Positions 19,901 through 31,089 are shown, counted from the stretch's first letter. The stretch is DNA of 64,000 nt from Streptomyces sp. NBC_00237 (GCF_026342435.1 NZ_JAPEMT010000001.1:434001-498000), one strand, 5' to 3'. Numbers and translations: made by a program. The notes: a model not told the origin generated them from the letters alone.

Positions 19901-22900
19901 CCATGGTGAACACCGGGACCGTCCCGGGCGCCGACCTGGAGATCACCGACGTCCTGCCCGAAGGCGTGGACGTGGAGGAGGCCACCCCCGACGCGGGCAC
20001 GTCCGTCTCCGACACCGCCGTGCGCCCGGTGAGGTGGCAGGTCGCCGCCATCGGCGAGGGCGACACCAAGAAGCTGGTGATCATCGGCCGGGTCACCCAG
20101 GCCGCGGCGGGCAAGGCGCTGAAGAACACCGCCACCGTCACGGCCGGTCCCGACCCGGTCGTCGACCCGGTCAGCGAGTGCTTGGACGCCCAGGGCAAGC
20201 CGGTCCCGGGCAAGATCTGCGACGACGGCGACGGTACGCCTCCGGGCGAGCCCAAGCTCACCCTGACCAAGACCCAGTCGCCCGAGCAGCCGCAGATCGG
20301 CTCGACCGTGACGTACGCGGTCCAGGTCGTCAACTCCGGTGCGGACGAGGCCAAGCGGGTCGCGCTCGACGACATGCTCCCGGCCGGGCTCACCCTGGTC
20401 TCCGCGACCGCCTCGCTCGGCACCGTCGACCGTTCCGCCGCCCCGGTCCTGCACTGGAACGTCGGTACGGTCCCGGCCTCCGGCGGAAAGGCCACGCTGA
20501 CCGTCGTCGCCAAGGTGAACCAGAACGCCTCCGGCACGGCCAAGCTGATCAACCAGACCTGGGAGACGACCGGGCCGCGCCCGGCGATCCCCGACGCCAA
20601 CAAGTGCACCACCGATGCCACCCGCGCCTGCTCCGGCGAGAACGCCCGGCCGCCCGCCGCCCCGGAGCTGACGATGGAGAAGCGGGCCGTCCCCACCGAT
20701 CCGCAGCTCGGCGAGGAGGTCACGTACACGGTCACCCTGCGCAACACGGGTGACGTCGAGGCCAAGGACCTGGAGTACGCGGACGCCGTCCCGGCCGGGG
20801 TGCGGATCCTGTCCGTCACCGCGGACGCCCTCGGCACCGCGACCGACGCCCGCCCGTCCGTGTGGAAGGTCCCGTCCCTGAAGAAGGACGAGACCGCCAC
20901 CCTGGTCATCAGGGGCAAGGTCACCGACGCCGCCGCGCCGGTCAAGAACCGGGTCAAGGTCATCGAGGGCCCCAACCCGACCGTCCCGCCGGTCTCCCAG
21001 TGCGAGGACGCCTCCAGGGCCGTCGTACCCGACGAGGTCTGCGACGACTCGACCGACAGCAACCCGGCCGCCCCGAAGCTGACCGTCGAGAAGTCCCAGT
21101 CGCCGGAGCAGCCGCAGATCGGCTCGACCCTCACCTACCGGGTCAAGGTCAAGAACGCGGCCGACGGCGACCCGGCCCAGCGCGTGGAGCTGACCGACCA
21201 GCTCCCGGCGGGCGTCGAGATCGTACGGACCGAGGCCCCGGCCGGTACGACCGTCACCCCGGACGCCTCGGGCAAACTGGTGTGGAAGGTCGGCGCGGTC
21301 GACCCGGGCACCGAGCGGGTCCTGACGGTGGTGGTCAAGGTCAGGCAGGACGCCTCGACCACGGCCACGCTCGTCAACAAGGCGTGGACCAGCGCCGGTC
21401 CCGACGGCAGCGTCCCGACCGCCAACCAGTGCGGCGGCGAGCCCACGAAGGCGTGCTCGGGCGAGGGCGCGCAGCCCCCGGTCAAGCCGTCGATCACCAT
21501 GACCAAGTCCGTGGACCCGAAGGACCCGCAGATCGGCGAGACGGTCACGTACACGGTGACGATGAAGAACACCTCCGCCGTGGCCGCCAAGGACCTGGAA
21601 GTACGGGACGACCTGCCGGAGGGACTGACCCTCGTCGGCGCGCCGACCGCGTCGAACGGCACGGCGACCGCCGCCGACCCGATCGTCTGGAAGGTGCCCG
21701 CCCTCGCGGGCGGCGCCGGGGCCACGCTCACGTACCGGGCACGCGTGGGCGACGGCGCGAAGGGCAAGAAGCTGCGCAACGTCGCGGACCTCACCGAGGG
21801 CCCGACGCCGACCGTCCCGGACGAGAACCAGTGCGCGGACGCCGCCGGACAGCCGATCTCGGGCAAGGTCTGCGACGACGGCGCCGGCGGGGAGCCCAAG
21901 GACCCGAAGCTGATCCTGTCCAAGCTCCAGCGCCCCGGCACCCCCCAGGTGGGCAGCACGCTCACCTACGTCCTGGAGCTGAGGAACGAGGGCGACGACG
22001 ACGCCAGGCGCTCCGAGATCCTGGACCGGCTGCCGGTCGGCGTGGACCTGGTCTCCGCCGTGCCGTCGGTGTCGACGGACGCGGTGGACGTGAGCGGTGC
22101 ACCGCTCATCAGGTGGAAGCCGGACACGGTTTCCGCGAAGGGCTCCAAGCAGCTCACCGTCACGGTGAAGGTCCGTCAGGACGTGTCCCTGGACGACGAG
22201 TTGACGAACCGCGCGTACTCCACCGCGGGTCCTGCCGCCACCCCGCTCGCGGGCAACGCGTGCTCCGACAACGCGATGCACGCCTGTGCGGGCAACAAGG
22301 TCCCGGCCAGTCCCTCGCTGAGGGCGAAGAAGACGGTCACGCCGAAGGACCCGCAGGTCGGGGAAGAGGTCGTGTACGTCATCACGGTGGAGAACACCGG
22401 GGACTCCCCGGCCGCCGACCTGAAGATCGACGACGTCCTCCCGGCGGGCGTACGGCTCGACAAGGCGGACGCCACCGAGGGCAGCGTCACCGGCACCGGG
22501 CCCGTCGTCTGGGACATCCCGGCGCTCGACGCCCGTACGACCGCCACCCTCACCCTGACCGGCACCGTCACGGACGCCGCGAAGGGCAGGAAGCTCAAGA
22601 ACATCGCCAAGGTCACCGAGGGACCGAACCCGACCGTCGACCCGGAGAGCATCTGCAAGGACGCGAACGGTCAGCCGATCCCGGGCCAGATCTGCGACGA
22701 CGGCGACGGTACGGAGCCGAAGGACCCGGAGCTGACGCTGACCAAGACGCAGTCCCCCGCCCAGCCGCAGGTCGGCAACACCCTCGTCTACACCGTGAGG
22801 ATCGCGAACGCGGCGGGCGCGGACGCCGCCCGGCGCGTCGAGGTCACCGACCTGCTCCCGGCGGGCGTCGAGGTCGTCGACGTCGACCCCTCGGTCGGCA

Positions 22901-25900
22901 CCGTCGACCGGGCTTCGGCCCCCAAGCTGACCTGGGCCGTCGGCACGCTGGCCGCCGGTGCGGACGCCACCGCGAAGATCACGGTGAAGGTGAAGCAGGA
23001 CGCGTCCACCACGGACAAGCTGATCAACAAGGCGTGGACGACGGACGGCGCGAAGGCGGCCGTCCCGGCGGACAACCAGTGCGACGGCGAGGCCGACAAG
23101 GCGTGTTCGGGCGAGAGCTCCCAGCCGCCCGCCAAGCCGCAGTGGACCCTGTCGAAGACGGCCTCCCCGACCGACCCGCAGGTCGGCGAGGTGGTCACGT
23201 ACACCCTGAAGGCCGCGAACACGGGCACCGTCGACGCGAAGGACCTGGAGGTCAGGGACGACGTCCCGACCGGTCTGACGCTGCTGACGGTCGACGCCCC
23301 GGCCGGTACGACCGCGCCGAAGGCCGACCCGGTGGTCTGGCGGATCCCGACGCTGGCCGCCGGTGAGACCAAGGAACTGAAGCTGTTCGCGGAGGTCACC
23401 GACGGCGCCAAGGGCCGCAAGCTGCGCAACAGCGCCGAGGTGACGGAGGGCCCCGACCCGCTCGTCCCGGACGAGAACACGTGCAAGGACGACCCGACGC
23501 CGGGCAAGGTCTGTGACACGGACGGCGACGGTACGGACGTGGGCGAGCCCAGGCTCACCCTGACCAAGACCCAGACCCCGGCCCAGCCGCAGGTCGGCAA
23601 CACGCTCACCTACACGGTGCGGATCGCCAACGCGGCGGGCGCGGACCCGGCCAAGCGGGTGCGGATCACCGATCTGCTGCCGGACGACGTGGATCTCGTA
23701 CGGACGGCCGCCTCGGCCGGTGCCGTGGACGAGACCGGTAAACCGGCCCTGGACTGGAACGTCGGGGAATTGGCGGCCGGTACGGACGCCACCCTGACCA
23801 TCACCGTCAAGGTGAAGCAGACCGCCTCCACCACCGAAAAGCTCATCAACAAGGCGTGGACGACGACCGGCGCCCGGCCGGAGGTCCCGACCGCCAACCA
23901 GTGCCCGGGCGAGGCCACCAAGGCGTGCTCCGGCGACAAGGCCGACCCGCCCGCCAAGCCGGAGTGGACCGTCACCAAGACGGCGTCCCCGACGGACCCG
24001 CAGGTGGGCGAGACCGTCGTCTACACGCTGACCGCGAAGAACACCGGCACGGTCGTCGCCAAGGACCTGGAGATCCAGGACGAGCTCCCCCGGGGGCTGA
24101 CCCTGGTCGGCACGCCGGACGCCTCCGAGGGCTCCGCCACGGCCGCCGACCCGGTGGTGTGGAGGATCCCGGTCCTGAACGCGAACACCACCGCCACCCT
24201 GAAGATCACCGCCAAGGTGACGGCGGCGGCTCTCGGCACGAAGCTGAGGAACGCGGCCGAGGTGACGGAGGGCCCCGACCCGACGGTCCCCGACGGCAAC
24301 AGGTGCAAGGACGACCCGGACCCCGCGAAGATCTGTGACACGGACGGCGACGGCACCGACGTCACGGAGCCGAAGCTCACCCTGACCAAGACGCAGGTCC
24401 CGGCCCAGCCGCAGGTCGGCAACACGCTCACCTACGCGGTGAAGATCGTGAACGCGGCCGGTGCCGCGCAGGCCAAGCGCGTGCAGATCACCGATCTGCT
24501 GCCGACCGGAGTGGACCTGGTGTCCGCCGTCTCCTCGGACACGGGCGACCCGGTGGACACCGCCGCCAAGCCCCGGCTCGTATGGAACATCGGGGACGTG
24601 GCGGCCGGGGACGAGCGCACGCTCACGGTCACGGTCAAGGTCCGCCAGGACGCCTCCGCCAAGGTGGTCAACCGGGCCTGGACCTCGACCGGCCCCCAGC
24701 CGGAGATCCCCGAGCCCAACCGCTGCGACGACAACGCCGAACAGGCGTGTGCCGGTGAGGACGCGGAGCTCCCGGGCCGCCCGGACTGGACCCTGTCCAA
24801 GACGGCGGACCCGGCGCAACCGCAGATCGGCGAGGTCGTCACGTACACCCTGAAGGCGGTCAACAACGGCACCGTCGAGGGCAGGGACCTGGAGATCGAG
24901 GACAAGCTGCCCGAGGGTCTGGCCCTGCTGGACGTCCGGGCCTCCGACGGTACGAGCGCGGAGCGGACCGACCCGGTCGTCTGGAAGATCCCGACGCTGG
25001 CCGCCAACGCCACGGAGACGCTGACCATCACCGCGAAGGTCACCCAGGGCGCGCGCGGCAAGAAGCTGAAGAACCAGGCCGACGTGACGGAGGGCCCGAA
25101 CCCGGTCATCCCGCCGGACAACCAGTGCAAGGACGACCCCACCAAGGTCTGTGACACCGACGGCGACGGCACCGAGCCGAAGGAGCCCCGGCTCACCCTG
25201 ACCAAGACGCAGCTCCCGGCGCAGTCCCAGGTCGGCTCGACCCTCACCTACACGGTGAAGCTGGCGAACGCGGCCGGCGCGGACGGGGCGAAGCGCGCGG
25301 AGGTGACGGACCTGCTCCCGGCGGGAGTCGACCTGGTCAAGGCCGAGTCGTCCGCCGGTACCGTCGACGCCTCGGGCAAGCCCACCCTGACGTGGACGAT
25401 CGGCGACCTGGCCGCCGGTGCGGACGCGACGATGACCGTCACGGTGAAGGTCAGGCAGGACGCGTCCACCGCCGACAAGCTGGTCAACCAGACGTGGACC
25501 AGCGCGGGCGCCGAGGGTTCGGTCCCCGCCGCCAACCAGTGCGCGGGTGAGCCCGCCAAGGCGTGCTCCGGCGACAGGACCGACCCGCCCGCGAAGCCGA
25601 CCTGGACCGTCTCGAAGACCGCCGACCCGGCGGATCCGCAGGTCGGCGAGACGGTGACGTACACCCTCAAGGCCGTGAACACGGGGGCCGTCCCCGGCAG
25701 GGACCTGGAGATCAGGGACGACGTTCCGGCCGGGCTCACCCTGCTCGACGTGCGGCCGTCGACGGGGACGACCGCCGCCAAGGCGGACCCGGTGGTGTGG
25801 AGGATCCCGACGCTCGCCGCCGGAACCACCGAGGAACTGAAGATCGTCGCGAAGGTGACCGAGGCCGCCAAGGGCCGGAAGCTGCGCAACATGGCCGAGG

Positions 25901-28900
25901 TGACCGAGGGGCCCGACCCGAAGGTCCCCGACGAGAACACGTGCAAGGACGACCCGGACCCCGCCAAGGTCTGTGACACCGACGGCGACGGTACGGACGT
26001 GAAGGAGCCCAGGCTCACCCTCACCAAGACGCAGCTCCCGTCCGACCCGCAGATCGGCACCACGCTCACGTACACGGTGAAGATCGCGAACGCGGCCGGA
26101 GCGGACACCGCCAAGCGGTCCGAGGTGACCGACCTCCTCCCGGCGGGAGTCGACCTGGTCAAGGCCGAGTCGTCCGCCGGTACGGTCGACGCCTCGGGCA
26201 AGCCCACCCTGACGTGGACCGTCGGCGACCTGGCCGCCGGTGCGGACGCGACGATGACCGTCACGGTCAAGGTCAGGCAGGACGCCGACACCACCAAGAA
26301 GATCGTCAACAAGACGTGGACGACGGCCGGTTCCGAGGCCGAGGTGCCCACGGACAACCAGTGCGCGGGCGAGCCCACCAAGGCGTGCTCCGGCGAGAAC
26401 GCCAAGGAGCCGGGCAAGCCGCAGTGGACCCTGTCCAAGACGGCGGACCCGAAGGACCCGCAGGTCGGCGAGAAGGTCACGTACACGCTGAAGGCGGTCA
26501 ACACCGGTGCCACCGAGGCCAAGGACCTGGAGATCAAGGACGACGTACCGAACGGCCTGACCCTGCTCGACGTGCGGCCGTCCGCCGGTACGCGTGCGGA
26601 GAAGACCGACCCGATCGTCTGGAAGATCCCGGCGCTCGCGGGCGGCGAGACGAAGGAGCTGAAGTTCACCGCGCTGGTCACTGCGGGCGCGAAGGGTACG
26701 AAGCTGAAGAACTCCGCCGAGGTGACCGAGGGCCCCGACCCGAAGGTCCCCGACGAGAACACGTGCAAGGACGACCCGACGCCCGGGAAGGTCTGTGACA
26801 CGGACGGCGACGGCACGGACGTGGGCGAGCCCCGGCTCACCCTCACCAAGAAGCAGAGCCTGACCGCCCCGCAGGTCGGCGTCCCCTTCACCTACACCGT
26901 GAAGATCGCCAACGCGGCGGGCGCGGACAAGGCCGAACGCATCACGATCACGGACGCGCTTCCGGAGGGCGTGGAGGTCGTCAAGGCCGCTCCGACCGCC
27001 GGAACGGTCGCCTCCGAGACGGCCCGTCCGCTGGTCTGGACGGTCGGCACGCTGGCCGCCGGCGCGGACGCCGAACTGGTCCTGACGGTCAAGGCCACCT
27101 CCGCCGCCAACAAGTCCGAGAAGCTCGTCAACAAGGCGTGGACGTCCACGGGTGCGGAAGCCACCGTCCCCACCGACAACCAGTGCCCGGACGACGCCAC
27201 GAAGGCGTGCGCGAGCGGCACCCAGCCGCCCGTGGACCCGAAGCTGGTGATCAGCAAGAAGGTGGCCCCGACCCCGCTCCTCCCGGGCGCCACCGCCACC
27301 TACACGATCACGGTCAAGAACGACGCCGACGCCCCCTACCCGGACGCCGAGTTCAGCGACAGCCTCGCCGGTGTCCTGGACGACGCGGACTGGGTCGGCG
27401 TGACGGAGGAGGCGGGCGGCAAGGCGGTCTTCACGGCCCCCGACCTGAAGTGGACGGGCGACTTCGCCCCCCACGAGTCGAAGCGGATCACCTACCAGGT
27501 GAAGATCCCGACGCAGCCCAAGCCGGGCGGCGACCAGGAGCTGAGGAACAAGGTCGTCTCCGAACTCCCGGGCTCCAACTGCCCGTTCGGCTCCACCGAC
27601 CCCGAGTGCGGAATCGACACCGACGGTTCGGGCGTCCCGTACGTCACCCTCGCCAAGTCCGCGGACAAGGCGACGGCTCTCCCGGGCGAGACGGTGACGT
27701 ACACGCTGACCCTCACCAACGCGGGCGCGGGAACGTACCGGGGCTACTCCCTGACCGACGACCTGACGAAGGTCCTGGACGACGCCTCCTACGAGGGTGA
27801 CGTGCAGGCCACGACGGGCACGGCCACCGTGTCGGGCACGCAGCTGACCTGGACCGGCGACGTGCCGGGCAAGGGCACCGCGACCCTCACCTACTCGGTG
27901 CGGATCCCGGACCCGGCGCGGGCCGGGGCGAGTGCCGACCGCAAGCTGGTCAACGCGGTCAGCTCCACCGAGGCGGGCTCCAACTGCCGTACGGCACAAG
28001 CGGGTTGCACCACCACCGTGACCTACCCCAACCTCCACTTCCGGAAGGAGATGGCCCCGGCGAAGCCGCTGCCCGGCACGAAGGTCACGTACACGGTGAC
28101 GGTGGTCAACGACGGCGAGGGCACGTACCCGGCCGCGGCGTTCGAGGACGACCTGACCAAGGTCCTCGGCGACGCCGACTACAACGCCGACGCGACGGCC
28201 TCGGCGGGCTCCGCGACGTACGACGCCGCCGCGAAGAAGCTGACCTGGAAGGGCGACGTCCCGGCGGGCACCCCCGTCACCGTCACCTACTCGGTCACCG
28301 TCCACGAGCGTCCGAAGCCGGGCGCGACCGGCCGCCTCCTCAACGGCATCGTCTCGTCGAACCCCGGCTCCAACTGCAAGGCGGGCGCGGCGAACGCGGA
28401 GTGCGGCAACACCTTCGGCGGCCTGAGTCCGGACGAGGAGGGCGGCTTCCCGCAGCTCGACGTGAAGAAGAGCGCGGACCACGTGCACGCGGTGCCGGGC
28501 TCGGAGGTGACGTACACGATCCTCATCACCAACGACGGCGGTGCGGCCTACGAGAACGTGACCGTGACGGACGACCTGAGCGCCGTCCTGACCGACGCCG
28601 ACTACAACGACGACGCGGCGTCCGACAAGGGCGGGAAGCTGACCTACACGGCCCCGGTCCTTACCTGGACCGGCGACGTCCCGGCCCGGGGCAAGGTCAA
28701 GGTCACCTACTCGGTCAAGGTCCCGACGAGGACCAAGCCGACCGCGACGGCCCTCCTCAAGAACACGGCTCTCTCCGCCGACGCGGGCTCCAACTGCAAG
28801 CCGACCACCCCCGGCGCGGAGTGCGGCGTCGAGGTCCCGATCGCCAACCCGGCCCTGACGAAGACCGTCGACAAGCGGAACCCGCTCCCCGGCGACAAGG

Positions 28901-30288
28901 TCACCTACACGGTCAAGGTCTTCAACACGGGCAGGGCGGACTTCCCGAACGCCGACTTCACCGACGACCTCACGGACGTCCTGGACGACGCGCGGTGGAA
29001 CGACGACCTCACCGTCACCCCCGGCAACCCGGCCCCGGTCTTCGACCCGGCCACCGGCAAGCTGACCTGGACGGGCCCGGTCCGCCACGGCGGCGACGCC
29101 ACCGCCGTCGTCATCACCTACTCGGTCACCGTCGGCGCCCCGCCGCAGGGCAACGCCAAGCTCACCAACTCCCTCACCTCCACCGACCCCGGCTCGAACT
29201 GCGTCGAGGGCGAGCAGACGGAGGAGTGCGGCACGGGCCACGGCGAGGACGGCGGAATCCCGAAGCTGTACGTGAACCTGGTCGACGACCACGTGGTCGC
29301 CAAGCCGGGCGAACGCGTCCAGTACACGGCCCGCGTGAAGAACACGGGCACGGCCCCCTACCCCGCCGCGAAGGCGTACGTCGACCTCGCCGAGGTCATG
29401 GACTCCGCGACGGTCGCGGACGACGTCCGTACGGACAAGGGCACGGCGGCCCGCATCCCCCGCGCCCAGCTCCCCGCGGAGCTGCGCGACCGCGCGATCC
29501 CGTCCCCCCGGGACGTGGTGTCCTGGACGGGCGACCTCCCGGTCGGCGAGACGGCCACCATCACCTGGTCCGCCGTGATCGACACTCCGCCGGGCGGCAA
29601 CCGCCACCTGAACGCGCACATCATCGGCCACGCCTCCAACTGCTCCCGGCGGCAGGGTGTCGAGACCGAGTGCGCGGACGAGGTCCTCATCCCCTTCGTC
29701 ACGTACGCGAAGAAGGTGACAGGACCGGCGACCCCGAAGCCGGGCGACCGCCTCACCTACACCGTCTCGATGAAGAACACGGGCACGGGCGTGTACGAGG
29801 GCGCGGCCTTCGCGGACGACCTCCGCGAAATCCTGGACGACGTCCGCTTCACGCCGTCTGCCGTCACGTCCTCGCTGGGCAAGGTGACGTACTCCGCCCC
29901 GGTCCTCTCCTGGAAGGGCGACATCCCGGCGGGTGCGGCAGCCACGGTCAGCTACCCCGTGACGGTCGTGGGCGCCCGCACGGGCGACGGCCGCCTGACG
30001 AACACGCTCGACTCCACAGCCACCCTCGGCTCGAACTGCCCCAGGTCCACCCGCGACGCGTCCTGCTCCACCTCCACCAAGATCACCCAACTCCCCATCA
30101 AGCCGATCAAGCCCGTCAAGCCCGTCCATCCGAAGCCGGGCCCGCTGCCCCACGACCCTCACCCCCTCCCCGACACGGGCACGGACGGCTGGCGCACGGC
30201 TGCGGCGGCGGGCGCGGGAGCACTCCTCCTCGCGGTCGGAGGGGCCCTGATCGTGATCACCCGCAGGCGGCGCAACTCCAGCTCGTAG
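7939..30288 (+). CDS. Giant multidomain cell-wall-anchored surface protein (7,449 aa)
   Basis: One uninterrupted frame of 7,449 codons (roughly 0.75 MDa). Order: basic signal peptide with hydrophobic core (residues about 33-48); one DUF11-like domain (74-190); a Gly/Ala/Lys/Glu linker; a conserved 140-residue segment; five repeats of a propeller-like segment plus GEVED domain (401-2503); eleven DUF11/DUF7927-like domains (2506-3965); nine C/D doublets (3966-6435); seven more DUF11-like domains (6436-7384); a Pro/Lys stalk; LPDTG at 7410-7414; a hydrophobic helix; and RRRR. This is a sortase-substrate layout, so the protein should be exported and covalently attached to the wall, reaching far beyond it. 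Most domains carry a Cys pair, implying a disulphide each. Start GTG 7939 lacks a clear ribosome site; ATG 7960 is an alternative. No catalytic domain was recognised. An adhesin or stalk role is inferred. Confidence 0.92.
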   Translation: MRTVAHAMRSVPQRLAALARAAVCPENVRVPLVLLLVNGMSFGMLSGTVASAEAMRPGSVATAACEGVEGGPRIRFTRSSTPEAPVPGDTVTYTVAAVNEGEAKAEGAAFADNLAKVLDDATLVGEPTATTGTPTYVRPRVYWSGDLKPGEMAVVTYRAKVDVKAEGDGSLTNVFEQTTAGDCKAVERTLKAKDRAAESSPSATPAAPGADAEKGAEEGAGKGAESGAGKGAVRPKESREPSRTAAPDASPSATVRAAKAGTTVRGPFGGARAPSYAYRVKVVTEVGGGDVQDDLRKTVASGAVPGRVTKVVPAPGNTCGLNPAWLSGSSRTVGAGGCVLAYTATVSFDSAKLPADGKPFAKQHVIGGRRAADLVFPAGPRRPAAAPNAATRALRAAADDLCTPSVYVSNGRGPTDLRRFFPGTGKVSDAIPNTSYAGGYDGVGYSSLTGKVYGMQRGNANTLVEIDPSGTVPPKTYTLSKPLEGTGPNYDVGAITPAGDKLITYTSYTRPLYTINLDPAQGPVGQVDSEWNPPNDDTDLPYDFAFHPRDGILYGVGKSGYLMKYDLERKVFSYAARKISPDGVVYLGQFFDAVGNLYAVNDQTPQKIWTLDLTGSTKAAPVDINSVPAVTVPFGTIPAGIRVDDAGGCLRAEDFGDAPDSYTTSTGTDGPAHTWDPGMRLGAKLSVEPDVRLTTDASGTADALDGSSDTFDDAFGADGSMPVGRIGTPYEATLSLGANKAGTLAGWIDVNGNGTFEPGERQTAAVASGATSARLTWNLPADAKKGRTFARFRLYEGTVDDPQPKGTYAGAGEVEDHPLFLGAADEGCNNTVYLSGSETNGGPTKLFTVNPTTGATTPIDLTYQGAPSTQFFNGLGYGSKSGLLVAVQRTPPYRVLTVNPGDGAVKDTSVTLPAPPGEGYVQGAFAADGTTYYASARGTAARIQVVDFSNPSAPVLKPQLATGSGLYDFALHPGDNAFYGSDGSALWRAASPGITAANLGATGVTQSQPGAAFDSIGNLYMVGTEGRFTQTDLTKKSGANYAKGDTVVLSTTKALSENDLAGCILATDFGDAPDAYKTTHASGGPEHAYTEKLTLGAGVSAELDARPSAGGAYDGTGDTLDDGVVLPVLHSTDTEYQVTATTKNDTGADVTLAAWADFNGNGAFEDGERRTATVANGATSASLKWTGLSGLPAGRYTYLRMRLYEGTVADPKPVGAVRGGGEVEDHPLYVLGAADKCDDVKYYSGNSGTSTQLYSVNRADGVRTAIGTAKTPQYDALGYDRADGKLYATAQSKANTMVRIDPANGNVTELPVTGGLPSVGNSAQGAISLDGSRYYARVNNATTLLVVDLSDPDKPRRLPDITTGSSAFYDFDVHPGDGQLYGVGNNDGKIYRINTTTGAMAEAGQISADNRSSYFNGVAFDGGGNLYATGSAYLIKVDLSVMENGLAKYSGDVRLGSVGGLGGGDGAGCLQVIDYGDAPDSYRTKKASGGPSHAMRRGFELGKDSDDEPDAPAAPAPLNGFGDDATERDDEDAVTRMPDLTSTDTSYEVRLPIDNTTNRAGTVAGWVDFNTNGTFDDGERQTANVADTTTGVTLRWTGLSGLKKGATTYARFRLYSGAVADPQPSGAYTRGGEVEDHPLVIRIPADENCTSSVYTSVGNGPTDLYRFDPLSGRATKLDNTTRAQGYDGIGVSSLNGHVYGTAIGADRFTKLVEIDPAGGVTHHDLDPALQSIGTPAYDIGAVSPDGTKLYVHYNSSYPTFIINIDPSAGPVGKRVGQFNVSTGNGLYDWAFHPIDGKLYSIATDGRLVRVDPDTATSARQSSAMLPGAQYRGVFFDSYGNLYGVDNSTPGKVFQVDLTASKPGALIDVNTVTHDKQPMSTVPVQQQITDAGGCLKVADYGDAPDTYDTSAAKGGPTHTSDPKLAIGDKESVESDARPPVGTTVLDGFGDTFDDGVTLPELKSDATSYEVPVKVNNSTGAAATLAGWVDFNANGTFDTGERALATVANGATSVTLKWTGLSGLRAGAATFARFRLYSGAVADPQPAGAFAGAGEVEDWATVIRTDQDICRSTAYLASGANPTKLLRFNPVTGDKTEVPLKSAAGVDYPNGYPGGFDAAALSSLDGMIYALPATAPANGTTLLRIDPATGVVREIPLSSPLPRTPYTAGAVTPDGETLIVFPSVGGSIPFQKINLNPAAGPVGKVLTPVTLQTNVSGIRDWAFHPKDGRLMSVTDNGNSFTVDPDTGAFNYGAGFASSQYVATFFDSEGTFYTIDSKSPQTIWSVDLTDSTKANPVTPWSRTPQKMGTLPAGLNVVDGMGCLQALDFGDAPDSYKTTDGAGGPAHRKASGLTIGAAESLEADARTPHDGTGDTFEDGVTLPDVDVTAKDYTVPVVVKNNTGKKVTLAGWVDWNVNGTFEAGEQAVQNLEPGDTTAQLKWTGVQNTRAMKRLVEMAKAARAGKRAARPTAGASFARFRLYGAEVADPKPVGKYAGSGEVEDHPLTINPPLLQLSKTVDNTAPKPGDTVTYTVSVKNNARTAKNGVVVEDLLAGVLDDATYVSANVVSGGGTVVRDGDKVKWTGDLAAGAEARFAVKVKVTSSGDHKLVNRLLSETDGSNCQTGSGDAACEVQTPLPSLKLKKVKVSGALVPGGRITYKVTAKNEGTAPFPGASVTDNLADVVDDARLNGDQAVTKGPRGTLTAGADFIKWTGDLGAGEDMEFTYSVTVNTRPGGNKRLNNKLLAPASNCDSGSTDPDCSTGGDDATGGLPTFDIAKAVDTAKPTAGQTVTYTVTMKNSGSQPYPNATFTDDLTDVVDDAPGGPKDVAITGGLTAPAYDSATKKLSWTGNLPVGETVVTYRVTLPSPLPATGNKRLKNSLTSSTPGSECPLGTESGCWTDSGGIAELQVRKRGVGEPVPGTPYTYVVTLTNAGTADYPDVELSDDLADLAKDADDLTVLAPAEAKIVGGKLSWKGTVPTAGTVEIRYTATVPTTPKATADGVLENTVVVPNAGSNCTAGQPDADCRTRHAYGAVKVTKTVNKAVAKPGDTVTYTVTLENTGGGAAPAVLTDDLTAVLDAAVWANRVEPAEAVFDAGGKKLSWRGTVPAGTLAAPGKVVVSYDVKVPLAKPAGSDEILTNQVGVAAPGSNCPTARPCTVTTKVARIDLRKQADDDSPKPGDTLTYTVTVGNSGSAPFAGAQIRDSLAGMAGVLSGAPSDLKAVFADGTDAPAPVYDAGSTTLKWDGEVPAGASALVITYKVKLKDPLPAGAKVKNTVVEDSAGSNCRTGSTDADCTVDLGTAALEIEKKVSPAKPLPGDTVTYTVTLKNSGAVTYRGAKMTDDLAGVADDGTFQPGSVTGGATAGTNKVSWAGDVPAGASHVITYKVVLDRITTAGADTRLVNKVTSDSPGANCTDAAPCVTTTEVPRLKIVKKADKASGKPGDVVTYTIEVENTGTADWPDAELVDDVSKVVDDATVGTVPSPGVYDRAGKKITWKGTVAAGDKVSYRYSVTLNQPLTGTDGLDNRVTTAHAGSNCPVASPGAGCTAHVDVQVLEIDKTTDLTGTATAGTKITYTVVVRNPGTAAYTGALLSDELKDALDDATYNNDHKAVDEGGADTGTLTYSGTAGAERLDWAGDVAPGKTVTLTYSVTVKASGGDGDLRNLVVARTEGTNCGAGSGDAGCFVDTNTPKLKIRKSADKTVARPGEKVRYTIEVTNQGRVAYPGAEIKDALGEVLDDAAFAAASLKTTGITPPAAYDPATKTVGWKGDVPGGATFSITYEVTVNEAATGDNRLDNVVVSSADTNCTATSTDPDCGTGRPVNVPRVTLAKKVTPADPAPGTTATYTLTASNTGLADHIGARLHDDLKDILKDADLVAGSVKVDGTAAPLLNAAGDAIDWTGNVPAGGRAEITYEVRIPANRKRGADGTPTGDLTLKNAVTSPDTGTNCPAGGGTLADACTVEYTLDQPQLTMKKTATPKDPQVGERVTYTITMVNTGTVPGADLEITDVLPEGVDVEEATPDAGTSVSDTAVRPVRWQVAAIGEGDTKKLVIIGRVTQAAAGKALKNTATVTAGPDPVVDPVSECLDAQGKPVPGKICDDGDGTPPGEPKLTLTKTQSPEQPQIGSTVTYAVQVVNSGADEAKRVALDDMLPAGLTLVSATASLGTVDRSAAPVLHWNVGTVPASGGKATLTVVAKVNQNASGTAKLINQTWETTGPRPAIPDANKCTTDATRACSGENARPPAAPELTMEKRAVPTDPQLGEEVTYTVTLRNTGDVEAKDLEYADAVPAGVRILSVTADALGTATDARPSVWKVPSLKKDETATLVIRGKVTDAAAPVKNRVKVIEGPNPTVPPVSQCEDASRAVVPDEVCDDSTDSNPAAPKLTVEKSQSPEQPQIGSTLTYRVKVKNAADGDPAQRVELTDQLPAGVEIVRTEAPAGTTVTPDASGKLVWKVGAVDPGTERVLTVVVKVRQDASTTATLVNKAWTSAGPDGSVPTANQCGGEPTKACSGEGAQPPVKPSITMTKSVDPKDPQIGETVTYTVTMKNTSAVAAKDLEVRDDLPEGLTLVGAPTASNGTATAADPIVWKVPALAGGAGATLTYRARVGDGAKGKKLRNVADLTEGPTPTVPDENQCADAAGQPISGKVCDDGAGGEPKDPKLILSKLQRPGTPQVGSTLTYVLELRNEGDDDARRSEILDRLPVGVDLVSAVPSVSTDAVDVSGAPLIRWKPDTVSAKGSKQLTVTVKVRQDVSLDDELTNRAYSTAGPAATPLAGNACSDNAMHACAGNKVPASPSLRAKKTVTPKDPQVGEEVVYVITVENTGDSPAADLKIDDVLPAGVRLDKADATEGSVTGTGPVVWDIPALDARTTATLTLTGTVTDAAKGRKLKNIAKVTEGPNPTVDPESICKDANGQPIPGQICDDGDGTEPKDPELTLTKTQSPAQPQVGNTLVYTVRIANAAGADAARRVEVTDLLPAGVEVVDVDPSVGTVDRASAPKLTWAVGTLAAGADATAKITVKVKQDASTTDKLINKAWTTDGAKAAVPADNQCDGEADKACSGESSQPPAKPQWTLSKTASPTDPQVGEVVTYTLKAANTGTVDAKDLEVRDDVPTGLTLLTVDAPAGTTAPKADPVVWRIPTLAAGETKELKLFAEVTDGAKGRKLRNSAEVTEGPDPLVPDENTCKDDPTPGKVCDTDGDGTDVGEPRLTLTKTQTPAQPQVGNTLTYTVRIANAAGADPAKRVRITDLLPDDVDLVRTAASAGAVDETGKPALDWNVGELAAGTDATLTITVKVKQTASTTEKLINKAWTTTGARPEVPTANQCPGEATKACSGDKADPPAKPEWTVTKTASPTDPQVGETVVYTLTAKNTGTVVAKDLEIQDELPRGLTLVGTPDASEGSATAADPVVWRIPVLNANTTATLKITAKVTAAALGTKLRNAAEVTEGPDPTVPDGNRCKDDPDPAKICDTDGDGTDVTEPKLTLTKTQVPAQPQVGNTLTYAVKIVNAAGAAQAKRVQITDLLPTGVDLVSAVSSDTGDPVDTAAKPRLVWNIGDVAAGDERTLTVTVKVRQDASAKVVNRAWTSTGPQPEIPEPNRCDDNAEQACAGEDAELPGRPDWTLSKTADPAQPQIGEVVTYTLKAVNNGTVEGRDLEIEDKLPEGLALLDVRASDGTSAERTDPVVWKIPTLAANATETLTITAKVTQGARGKKLKNQADVTEGPNPVIPPDNQCKDDPTKVCDTDGDGTEPKEPRLTLTKTQLPAQSQVGSTLTYTVKLANAAGADGAKRAEVTDLLPAGVDLVKAESSAGTVDASGKPTLTWTIGDLAAGADATMTVTVKVRQDASTADKLVNQTWTSAGAEGSVPAANQCAGEPAKACSGDRTDPPAKPTWTVSKTADPADPQVGETVTYTLKAVNTGAVPGRDLEIRDDVPAGLTLLDVRPSTGTTAAKADPVVWRIPTLAAGTTEELKIVAKVTEAAKGRKLRNMAEVTEGPDPKVPDENTCKDDPDPAKVCDTDGDGTDVKEPRLTLTKTQLPSDPQIGTTLTYTVKIANAAGADTAKRSEVTDLLPAGVDLVKAESSAGTVDASGKPTLTWTVGDLAAGADATMTVTVKVRQDADTTKKIVNKTWTTAGSEAEVPTDNQCAGEPTKACSGENAKEPGKPQWTLSKTADPKDPQVGEKVTYTLKAVNTGATEAKDLEIKDDVPNGLTLLDVRPSAGTRAEKTDPIVWKIPALAGGETKELKFTALVTAGAKGTKLKNSAEVTEGPDPKVPDENTCKDDPTPGKVCDTDGDGTDVGEPRLTLTKKQSLTAPQVGVPFTYTVKIANAAGADKAERITITDALPEGVEVVKAAPTAGTVASETARPLVWTVGTLAAGADAELVLTVKATSAANKSEKLVNKAWTSTGAEATVPTDNQCPDDATKACASGTQPPVDPKLVISKKVAPTPLLPGATATYTITVKNDADAPYPDAEFSDSLAGVLDDADWVGVTEEAGGKAVFTAPDLKWTGDFAPHESKRITYQVKIPTQPKPGGDQELRNKVVSELPGSNCPFGSTDPECGIDTDGSGVPYVTLAKSADKATALPGETVTYTLTLTNAGAGTYRGYSLTDDLTKVLDDASYEGDVQATTGTATVSGTQLTWTGDVPGKGTATLTYSVRIPDPARAGASADRKLVNAVSSTEAGSNCRTAQAGCTTTVTYPNLHFRKEMAPAKPLPGTKVTYTVTVVNDGEGTYPAAAFEDDLTKVLGDADYNADATASAGSATYDAAAKKLTWKGDVPAGTPVTVTYSVTVHERPKPGATGRLLNGIVSSNPGSNCKAGAANAECGNTFGGLSPDEEGGFPQLDVKKSADHVHAVPGSEVTYTILITNDGGAAYENVTVTDDLSAVLTDADYNDDAASDKGGKLTYTAPVLTWTGDVPARGKVKVTYSVKVPTRTKPTATALLKNTALSADAGSNCKPTTPGAECGVEVPIANPALTKTVDKRNPLPGDKVTYTVKVFNTGRADFPNADFTDDLTDVLDDARWNDDLTVTPGNPAPVFDPATGKLTWTGPVRHGGDATAVVITYSVTVGAPPQGNAKLTNSLTSTDPGSNCVEGEQTEECGTGHGEDGGIPKLYVNLVDDHVVAKPGERVQYTARVKNTGTAPYPAAKAYVDLAEVMDSATVADDVRTDKGTAARIPRAQLPAELRDRAIPSPRDVVSWTGDLPVGETATITWSAVIDTPPGGNRHLNAHIIGHASNCSRRQGVETECADEVLIPFVTYAKKVTGPATPKPGDRLTYTVSMKNTGTGVYEGAAFADDLREILDDVRFTPSAVTSSLGKVTYSAPVLSWKGDIPAGAAATVSYPVTVVGARTGDGRLTNTLDSTATLGSNCPRSTRDASCSTSTKITQLPIKPIKPVKPVHPKPGPLPHDPHPLPDTGTDGWRTAAAAGAGALLLAVGGALIVITRRRRNSSS
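8568..8638 (+). repeat. 12-bp tandem repeat coding a Gly-Ala-Glu/Lys linker
   Basis: About six copies of a GGTGCCGAGAAG-like unit encode [20 protein letters not shown] inside the giant protein, between its first DUF11-like domain and the following segment. It is probably a flexible hydrophilic linker. Confidence 0.6.
9139..15447 (+). repeat. Five propeller-plus-GEVED modules of the giant protein
   Basis: Five units of about 420 residues. Each begins with a Cys and VY.S.....PT.L..F.P.TG, resembling the DUF6923 propeller-like segment, with repeated YDFAFHP.DG..YG and FD..GNLY motifs. Each then has a GEVED domain: DFGDAPDSY near its start, GWVDFN.NGTF..GER in the middle and GEVEDHPL at the end. 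The GEVED starts are near 9890, 11140, 12355, 13625 and 14905. Unit 4 ends [10 protein letters not shown] instead of [13 protein letters not shown] domains are found in large secreted bacterial proteins; the Asp/Asn-rich motif suggests calcium binding. Confidence 0.85.
15454..19833 (+). repeat. Eleven DUF11/DUF7927-like domains (first block) of the giant protein
   Basis: Eleven tandem Ig-like repeats of about 133 residues. Each follows the plan L.. KKV......PGDTVTYTV...N.G...Y..A...DDL..VLDDA, then W.G.VP.G....ITY.V, and ends with SNC....D..C. The paired Cys near the end of most copies suggest one disulphide per domain. Sequence identity between copies is moderate, so the block is old. Confidence 0.85.
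19834..27243 (+). repeat. Nine alternating C/D Ig-like doublets of the giant protein
   Basis: Eighteen DUF11-type domains in strict alternation. C domains open like [16 protein letters not shown] and end with C.....[13 protein letters not shown] domains open like [16 protein letters not shown] and end with [14 protein letters not shown]. The doublet repeats about every 822 bp (274 codons). DNA identity is highest among the later doublets; for example 25321-25463 and 26143-26285 differ at only a few bases. This points to recent duplication or gene conversion. Confidence 0.88.
27244..30090 (+). repeat. Seven DUF11/DUF7927-like domains (second block) of the giant protein
   Basis: Seven further repeats of about 135 residues of the same type as the first block ([20 protein letters not shown], then [10 protein letters not shown] and SNC). 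They lie between the C/D doublets and the wall anchor. The sixth copy diverges ([16 protein letters not shown]) and carries an insertion with [14 protein letters not shown]. Confidence 0.85.
30091..30288 (+). other. Sortase anchor region of the giant protein
   Basis: Encodes a Pro/Lys spacer ([20 protein letters not shown]), the LPDTG motif (30166-30180), about 20 hydrophobic residues ([20 protein letters not shown]) and the tail TRRRRNSSS. This tripartite signal is the standard substrate of sortases. Class E sortases of streptomycetes prefer LAxTG, so LPDTG may be served by another sortase class. None is encoded in this window. Confidence 0.85.
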
Positions 30289-30304
30289 CCGCGGAACGGT
30301 GACC

Positions 30305-30336
30305 GGGGCCAGTGCGGGCCCGTCCTACTTGGCCCC
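30305..30336. terminator. Possible bidirectional hairpin after the giant gene
   Basis: GGGGCCA (30305-30311) pairs with TGGCCCC (30330-30336). The hairpin lies after the giant gene's stop and overlaps the last codons of convergent vapC. It has no T tract, so it is only a candidate. Confidence 0.3.
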
Positions 30337-30747
30337 CTGTGGCCCGTACCACTGGAGCGCCTGCCCCGTGACGGCGGCTACGCACTCGAAGTCGCGGTCG
30401 CGGTGCAGGAGGGTGAGGCCCTGTAGTTCCGCGGTGGCGGCGACCACGAGGTCGACGGGGCCCGCGCTGCGGTGCTGACCGCGTTCGGTGAGAAGCTGCT
30501 GCACCTGCCAGGCGCGGTCGTACGCACGGTCATCGACCGGCACCCAGCCGAACAGCACCCGTATGTCCTCGACGCCCCGCGCGCGGTCTGCCGCGCTCCG
30601 GGCGCTGAAGAAGAATTCGAGGTCCGTCAGCGGGCAGGTGGCGATGAGCCCCGCGGCGGCGGCCTGATCCCAGCCGTGCTGCTCGGAATCACCGCGCAGG
30701 AGGCGGGCCAGGGCGCTCGTGTCGATGAGGAACTGGGCCGCGCTCAC
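30325..30747 (-). CDS. vapC: VapC-like PIN-domain toxin
   Basis: A 140-residue PIN-domain ribonuclease. The acidic metal-binding residues are visible: Asp in FLIDTSALARLLRG near the start, Glu in LTDLEFFFSAR, Asp in AGPVDLVVAATAEL and Asp in LLHRDRDFECVA. VapC toxins cut tRNA or rRNA and are neutralised by the cognate VapB. The ATG overlaps the stop of vapB by four bases (ATGA), so the two are translationally coupled. The gene converges on the giant surface-protein gene. The length and motif order are complete, so the toxin should be functional; its RNA target cannot be read from sequence. Confidence 0.9.
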   Translation of the reverse strand: MSAAQFLIDTSALARLLRGDSEQHGWDQAAAAGLIATCPLTDLEFFFSARSAADRARGVEDIRVLFGWVPVDDRAYDRAWQVQQLLTERGQHRSAGPVDLVVAATAELQGLTLLHRDRDFECVAAVTGQALQWYGPQGAK

Positions 30748-30959
30748 CGTCGGTAGTTCCTCTTGTCCTCCAGGGACTCCAGGTCGAAGGCGCCTTCCGC
30801 AGCGGAGGCCCGCAGCCGGGTCAGGGCCAGCGCCCGTCGCCGCGTCTCCAGAACCTCGCGCAGAGCGGAGTTCACGGTGTCCTTCTTGGTGCTGGTGCCG
30901 AGGGCTTGGGCCACGGCAGCGAGGAGGGTGTCGTCGACATCTATTACGGTCCTGCTCAT
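30744..30959 (-). CDS. vapB: VapB-like antitoxin
   Basis: A 71-residue antitoxin of the type II VapBC module. The N-terminus (MSRTVIDVDDTLLAAVAQAL) and the following TSTKKDTVNSALREVLETRR are a ribbon-helix-helix DNA-binding domain of the DUF2191/VapB type. The C-terminal FDLESLEDKRNYRR is the typical arm that fills the toxin's active site. GGAGGTG precedes the ATG by five bases. It is first in the two-gene operon. VapB-VapC complexes usually repress their own promoter, and an AT-rich inverted repeat lies just upstream. Confidence 0.9.
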   Translation of the reverse strand: MSRTVIDVDDTLLAAVAQALGTSTKKDTVNSALREVLETRRRALALTRLRASAAEGAFDLESLEDKRNYRR

Positions 30960-30974
30960 AGCTGCACCTCCGGA

Positions 30975-31001
30975 GATATCAAACGTGTAACCAAGTATAT
31001 C
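30975..31001 (-). promoter_or_regulatory. AT-rich inverted repeat upstream of vapBC (candidate operator)
   Basis: GATAT (30975-30979) and ATATC (30997-31001) flank an AT-rich centre 16-42 bases before the vapB start, in very GC-rich surroundings. TATACT on the minus strand (about 30994-30999) resembles a -10 box. Autoregulation by VapBC at this site is inferred from family behaviour. Confidence 0.35.
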
Positions 31002-31089
31002 CCTGGTGATGCCTCCCTTGGGCGGACGGCGTCAGACCCTAAGGCCCCGTTCCCCTGCCGGGCCCGCATCCCCTGCGTACGGTCGTGGC

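Noticed and set aside
19834..27243. Regular direct repeats that could suggest a CRISPR array or satellite
   Set aside because: The period is 822 bp, the repeats encode protein in frame and there are no unique spacers.
14407..30162. An antisense open frame of 5,251 codons opposite the giant gene (and another of 1,512 codons at 7879-12417)
   Set aside because: These frames are codon-aligned with the sense gene, so they are broken only by sense TTA, CTA or TCA codons, which are very rare in this genome. Their composition (long runs of Gly, Val, Arg, Asp) is that of a shadow, and the sense protein has clear domains.
7939..30288. bldA (TTA codon) control of the giant gene
   Set aside because: I saw no in-frame TTA codon in the parts read, so there is no sign of bldA dependence.
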